DNA from: DATCYX01 sp037444705
Lineage (GTDB): Bacteria; Chloroflexota; Anaerolineae; Anaerolineales; UBA4823
NCBI GenBank assembly: GCA_037444705.1
Contig: JBBILY010000056.1
Span: forward strand, 1-17,078
Direction: 5' to 3'
Length of the DNA: 17,078 nucleotides
A model generated the notes under the pieces. That model was given only the letters and a program-made list of their open reading frames with translations, had not been told where the DNA came from and ran no database searches. Below, piece after piece: positions 14,188 through 17,078 of this stretch. Position 1 is the first letter of the stretch, and every line of letters begins with the position of its first letter. A program made the position numbers and the translations under genes.

Positions 14188-15077
14188 CCCTAGCCTTTGT
14201 ACTCAGCGGTGGAGGAAATTATGGCGCGCTACAGGCGGGCGCGCTGGAAGTGTTGCTGAGGCGTGGGATTCAGCCTGACCTGCTGGTGGGCGTCTCGGCT
14301 GGAGCGTTGAACGCTGCCTGGCTGGGAGGCAATCCCACCTTGAGTGGGGTGGAGCAGTTACAGCGCATCTGGATTGATTGGGCACCACGTTACTTTACAC
14401 CCCCAAGTCGGCTGAGTATACTGCTTCGACTAACCCAGGGAAAGGACAGCCTGCTACCCAGCGAGTTAATGCTGCGTTTTATCCGTAAGTGGGCTTTATC
14501 GCAGCGTAAGTTTGGGGAGTTCGTGCACCCTCGTCTGTATGTCGTCGCCACACGGCTTTTGGATGGGAGCATACGCGTCTTTGGAGATGATCCCAACGAT
14601 AATCTGTTGGATGCCCTGATGGCAAGCACAGCCTTGCCGCCCCTTTTTCCGCCCTGGCTGGTGGATGGCGTGGCTTATGTTGATGGCGGTGTAGTTTCGG
14701 ATTTGCCCTTAACTGTGGCGGTTGAACGCGGCGCGGATGAAATCTACGCCTTAGTGGTAGCTGCGCCTCAGGTACCTAGCGCTGAGAATGTACCACGTGG
14801 GGTGTTGGCTATCGGGGGGCGTGCTCTTTCCACCCTGGCAGATCGCACGGCGGAGTTTGAGATTGATCAGTTGCGCGATCACTACCCTCACGTCCGTCTG
14901 CACCTGATTCGCATGTGGCCGGATCAAGACCCCGGCTTTTGGAATTTCAGCCAGGCAGAGGCTTTAATTGCTGCCGGAAAACGGTCTGCTGTTCTGGCTC
15001 TGGCTCAAGAAGCTGCCGAAGCAGGGCGACAACCTGGCTGGGTCGAGCGGTTGAGGGGCTGGCTGCGAAGGAAATAA
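14184..15077 (+). CDS. Patatin-like phospholipase / acyl hydrolase
   Basis: This 297-aa cytosolic serine hydrolase of the bacterial patatin type probably cleaves acyl esters of lipids. The oxyanion-hole motif GGGNYG is at 9-14, the nucleophile elbow GVSAG at 36-40 (Ser38), and the dyad Asp in VDGGVVSDLP at 166-175 (Asp167). All three elements are intact. The ATG at 14184 overlaps the proline dehydrogenase stop by 4 bp, so translation is probably coupled; an upstream in-frame ATG at 14106 would overlap that gene by 82 bp and is rejected. No signal peptide is seen. A functional link with proline oxidation is not obvious. Shared transcription is the only visible tie. Confidence 0.93.
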   Translation: MTLAFVLSGGGNYGALQAGALEVLLRRGIQPDLLVGVSAGALNAAWLGGNPTLSGVEQLQRIWIDWAPRYFTPPSRLSILLRLTQGKDSLLPSELMLRFIRKWALSQRKFGEFVHPRLYVVATRLLDGSIRVFGDDPNDNLLDALMASTALPPLFPPWLVDGVAYVDGGVVSDLPLTVAVERGADEIYALVVAAPQVPSAENVPRGVLAIGGRALSTLADRTAEFEIDQLRDHYPHVRLHLIRMWPDQDPGFWNFSQAEALIAAGKRSAVLALAQEAAEAGRQPGWVERLRGWLRRK

Positions 15078-15128
15078 ATAGGCCAACGATATTTGGACCA
15101 AGTCAATCTACACTATGGAGTAGAGGCG

Positions 15129-16520
15129 ATGTTACCGGTAAAGATTGTGGTTATTGGCGCGGGGAGCGCTATTTTTGGTTTAAACACCCTGGGGGCAATC
15201 TTGCGAAACCCACGCTTGCGGGGTTCTCACCTGGCTCTAGTCGATGTCAATCCGCAGGCCCTGGAACTGATGGGTTCCCTGGCTGAGCGCGTCAATCGCG
15301 AATGGGGCGCGGAGATGTCCATCTCCACCCATGAACATCATCGCTCTGCCCTGCCGGGAGCGGATTTTGTCGTTGTTTCCATTGAGGTGCCCCCGCGAGA
15401 ACAATACTGGCGCCAGGATTTTGAAATCCCCCTTAAATATGGCGTGCGCCAACCTTACGCCGAAAACAGCGGACCAGGGGGATTTGCTCACGCTGCCCGC
15501 AATATTGGACCAGTCCTGGAAATTGCGCGGGATATGGAGACCCTTTGCCCTCAGGCGTGGATGATTAACTTTACCAATCCGTTGATGCGCATTTGTGATG
15601 CGGTGGCTCGTTACAGCAAGATTAAATTGGTGGGGTTGTGCCATCAGATCAAAGTGGGTTATGCCATGGTAGGTAAGGCGCTGGCACACGACCTTGATAT
15701 TGAGGTGCCCCAGGGCTTCACCAGTACCCATGCCTCTTTGCGATATATCCCTCATATGCGCACTGTCAGCCGCCAGGCGCTGGAGAAGGTGCACATCACC
15801 GCTGCAGGATTGAATCATTTCACCTGGATGCTGGATTTACGCCACAAAGCCACAGGCGAGGATCTGTACCCGCTCTTCTCCCGGCGCTGGCGCGAAATGG
15901 CAGCGAATTTTGAGCCGTTGACGCGCAGGATTTATGATATTTTCGGGTTGTTTCCCATCCCAGGTGATGAGCATCTGTGTGAATATCTTCCCTGGATGAG
16001 CGATCCCCAGACACGACCCTGGGAAAAATATGATCTGAGTCTCTACGAGTGGGAGATCATGGAAGGATATCGGGAGCATGGATATGCCCTTATCCAGCGC
16101 GTGGTGAGCGGAGAAGAGGGTTTAGACGGACTGTTGCAGGCGGATAGCGAAGGCGCGGTGGAGATCATTGAGAATCTGGCTGGGGCAGGCACGCATTATG
16201 CCATGGCGGTTGACCTTCCTAACCAGGGTTATATTCAGAATTTGCCGCAAGGGGCGATTGTGGAGGTGCCAGGATTAGTCACCGGAGCAGGGGTGATGGG
16301 GGTAGGTGTGGGCAGTTTGCCCGAACCTATTGCCGAGTTATGTCGTCGCGAGATCAGCGTGGTGCGTTTGTGCGTAGACGCCGTGGTCCACGGCGATCGG
16401 CAGGCGGCGTTGCAGTGTCTGCTTCTAGATCCGGTAATCAGAGACCTGGATGTGGCGCAAAAGATCCTGGACGATTATCTGATGGCCTATAGAGATGTGC
16501 TGCCTCAATTTTGGGGATGA
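15129..16520 (+). CDS. Glycoside hydrolase family 4 (NAD-dependent alpha-glycosidase)
   Basis: This 463-aa GH4 enzyme works by an oxidation-elimination mechanism using NAD+ and a divalent metal. The NAD-binding Rossmann start is VVIGAGSAIFG (7-17), with acidic VDVNP (38-42) after the second strand. INFTNP (146-151), GLCHQI (169-174; Cys171 is the expected metal ligand) and AGLNHFTW (226-233; His230) form the active site. The late motif NQGYIQNLP and VEVPGLV is typical of the family. The ATG at 15129 follows GGAG by 8 nt; an in-frame TTG at 15093 is rejected. The substrate (alpha-glucoside, galactoside or glucuronide) cannot be read with confidence. It is 51 bp after the patatin gene and likely in the same transcript. 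Confidence 0.92.
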   Translation: MLPVKIVVIGAGSAIFGLNTLGAILRNPRLRGSHLALVDVNPQALELMGSLAERVNREWGAEMSISTHEHHRSALPGADFVVVSIEVPPREQYWRQDFEIPLKYGVRQPYAENSGPGGFAHAARNIGPVLEIARDMETLCPQAWMINFTNPLMRICDAVARYSKIKLVGLCHQIKVGYAMVGKALAHDLDIEVPQGFTSTHASLRYIPHMRTVSRQALEKVHITAAGLNHFTWMLDLRHKATGEDLYPLFSRRWREMAANFEPLTRRIYDIFGLFPIPGDEHLCEYLPWMSDPQTRPWEKYDLSLYEWEIMEGYREHGYALIQRVVSGEEGLDGLLQADSEGAVEIIENLAGAGTHYAMAVDLPNQGYIQNLPQGAIVEVPGLVTGAGVMGVGVGSLPEPIAELCRREISVVRLCVDAVVHGDRQAALQCLLLDPVIRDLDVAQKILDDYLMAYRDVLPQFWG

Positions 16521-16535
16521 ACAATTGATATATCC

Positions 16536-17078
16536 CTACGTTACTTTCTTCCTCATTTCAGCGCTGAGAAAATCCAATGCCCAAACCACTAGGATGATAG
16601 CCAGCAGGGCGGTTCCGGCTTTGTGGTACTCGAAAGCATTGATGCGCTGAGAGAGATAATAACCAATGCCACCACCCCCTACAAAGCCAATAATGGTGGA
16701 GATACGAACATTTATATCCCAGTGGTATATGATGAAGGATAGGAAGTCTGGGATGATTTGCGGCACAACCGCGTAGAGCACGACCTGAACGCGGTTGGCC
16801 CCGCTGGCGGTGATGGCTTCGATGGGGCCGGCGTCTATGCTCTCCACTATTCGCTTATACGGGTTGAGGTTAAGCTTCGGCCTGGGGTCGTATAGCCGGT
16901 AGACTTCAAGGGCGTGGTCCCCCATTTTTCTTTCATCCCTCATCCTGTACAAGTCTTGGATGACGAGTTTTTGGCTTTCAAACCTGCTCAGCGACTGTCG
17001 AATCGCCTCCTCCACCTTCCAAGACGCCTTCACAGCCCTGTTGGGGGGCTCGAGCGGAGAGAGCTCAGCCCAAACAGA
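16536..17078 (-). CDS. phnE: PhnE-like phosphonate/phosphate ABC permease C-terminal part, fused to unrelated sequence (open at window edge)
   Basis: From about 16850 down to the stop, the product matches the last third of PhnE-type inner-membrane permeases. It shows SIDAGPIEAITASGANRVQV and YAVVPQIIPDFLSF (the ATPase-contacting EAA loop), NVRISTIIGFVGGGGIGYYL and a final hydrophobic segment AGTALLAIILVVWALDFL. Upstream of 16850 the same frame stays open to base 17078 but encodes a charged, soluble sequence (for example DLYRMRDERKMGDHALEVYR) with no membrane segments, where PhnE should have several. Arginine codons also change: mostly AGG/AGA in that part, almost none elsewhere. A GTG at 17033 is a possible start. 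The 3' part is secure. The whole is a rearranged gene or an assembly chimera. Confidence 0.65.
   Translation of the reverse strand, partial: SVWAELSPLEPPNRAVKASWKVEEAIRQSLSRFESQKLVIQDLYRMRDERKMGDHALEVYRLYDPRPKLNLNPYKRIVESIDAGPIEAITASGANRVQVVLYAVVPQIIPDFLSFIIYHWDINVRISTIIGFVGGGGIGYYLSQRINAFEYHKAGTALLAIILVVWALDFLSAEMRKKVT

Noticed and set aside
15237..15818. 193-codon minus-strand open frame
   Set aside because: It lies wholly opposite the GH4 gene, whose conserved motifs cover this stretch; no start signal or recognised domain.

Overview
This looks like chromosomal DNA from a Chloroflexota bacterium, most likely an Anaerolineae-like lineage. The inference rests on moderately high G+C, an LGFP-like repeat lipoprotein, Pro/Thr-rich linkers, and a run of degenerate TIM-barrel envelope proteins. 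There is no rRNA, tRNA or single-copy marker gene to fix the taxonomy. No CRISPR array, insertion sequence or tRNA was seen.

Layout. (1) Positions 1-1077, plus strand: the 3' part of an ArsR-type repressor and arsM, an arsenic-methylation pair closed by a hairpin at 1098-1131. (2) Positions 1153-6389, minus strand: a compact six-gene run read from right to left. It encodes a TIM-barrel/cell-wall-binding-like protein, FtsZ, an 84-aa protein, a 70-aa membrane protein, an exported TIM-barrel protein and a LytR-CpsA-Psr-like membrane protein. (3) Positions 6729-8243, plus strand: a lipoprotein with four LGFP-like repeats. (4) Positions 8269-12807, minus strand: rpoN (sigma-54), a cytosolic PAS-GAF-PAS histidine kinase and a sigma-54 activator response regulator, with gene junctions of 4 bp or less. 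(5) Positions 13225-16520, plus strand: proline dehydrogenase, a patatin-like hydrolase and a GH4 glycosidase. (6) Positions 16536-17078, minus strand: the end of a PhnE-like ABC permease joined to an unrelated sequence at the window edge.

The most interesting point is the link between regions 2 and 4. There are two strong matches to the sigma-54 -24/-12 promoter (TGGCAY-N5-TTGCA). Both are intergenic and both are oriented into a gene run: one lies 38 bp before rpoN, the other 125 bp before the ftsZ-containing run. The activator encoded with rpoN has a complete receiver and AAA+ module but stops before any DNA-binding domain. Its sigma factor carries an extra four-cysteine zinc-ribbon-like insert. 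Together this suggests a self-contained, autoregulated sigma-54 circuit that may drive an envelope/cell-division module.

Within that module several proteins have lost expected catalytic residues. The FtsZ synergy loop has His where Asp is expected. Both TIM-barrel proteins lack the nucleophile Glu of clan-A glycosidases. The LCP-like protein lacks the family's Arg/Asp motif. The module therefore looks like a set of structural or binding proteins derived from enzymes. This is inference from reading the sequence; no searches were run.
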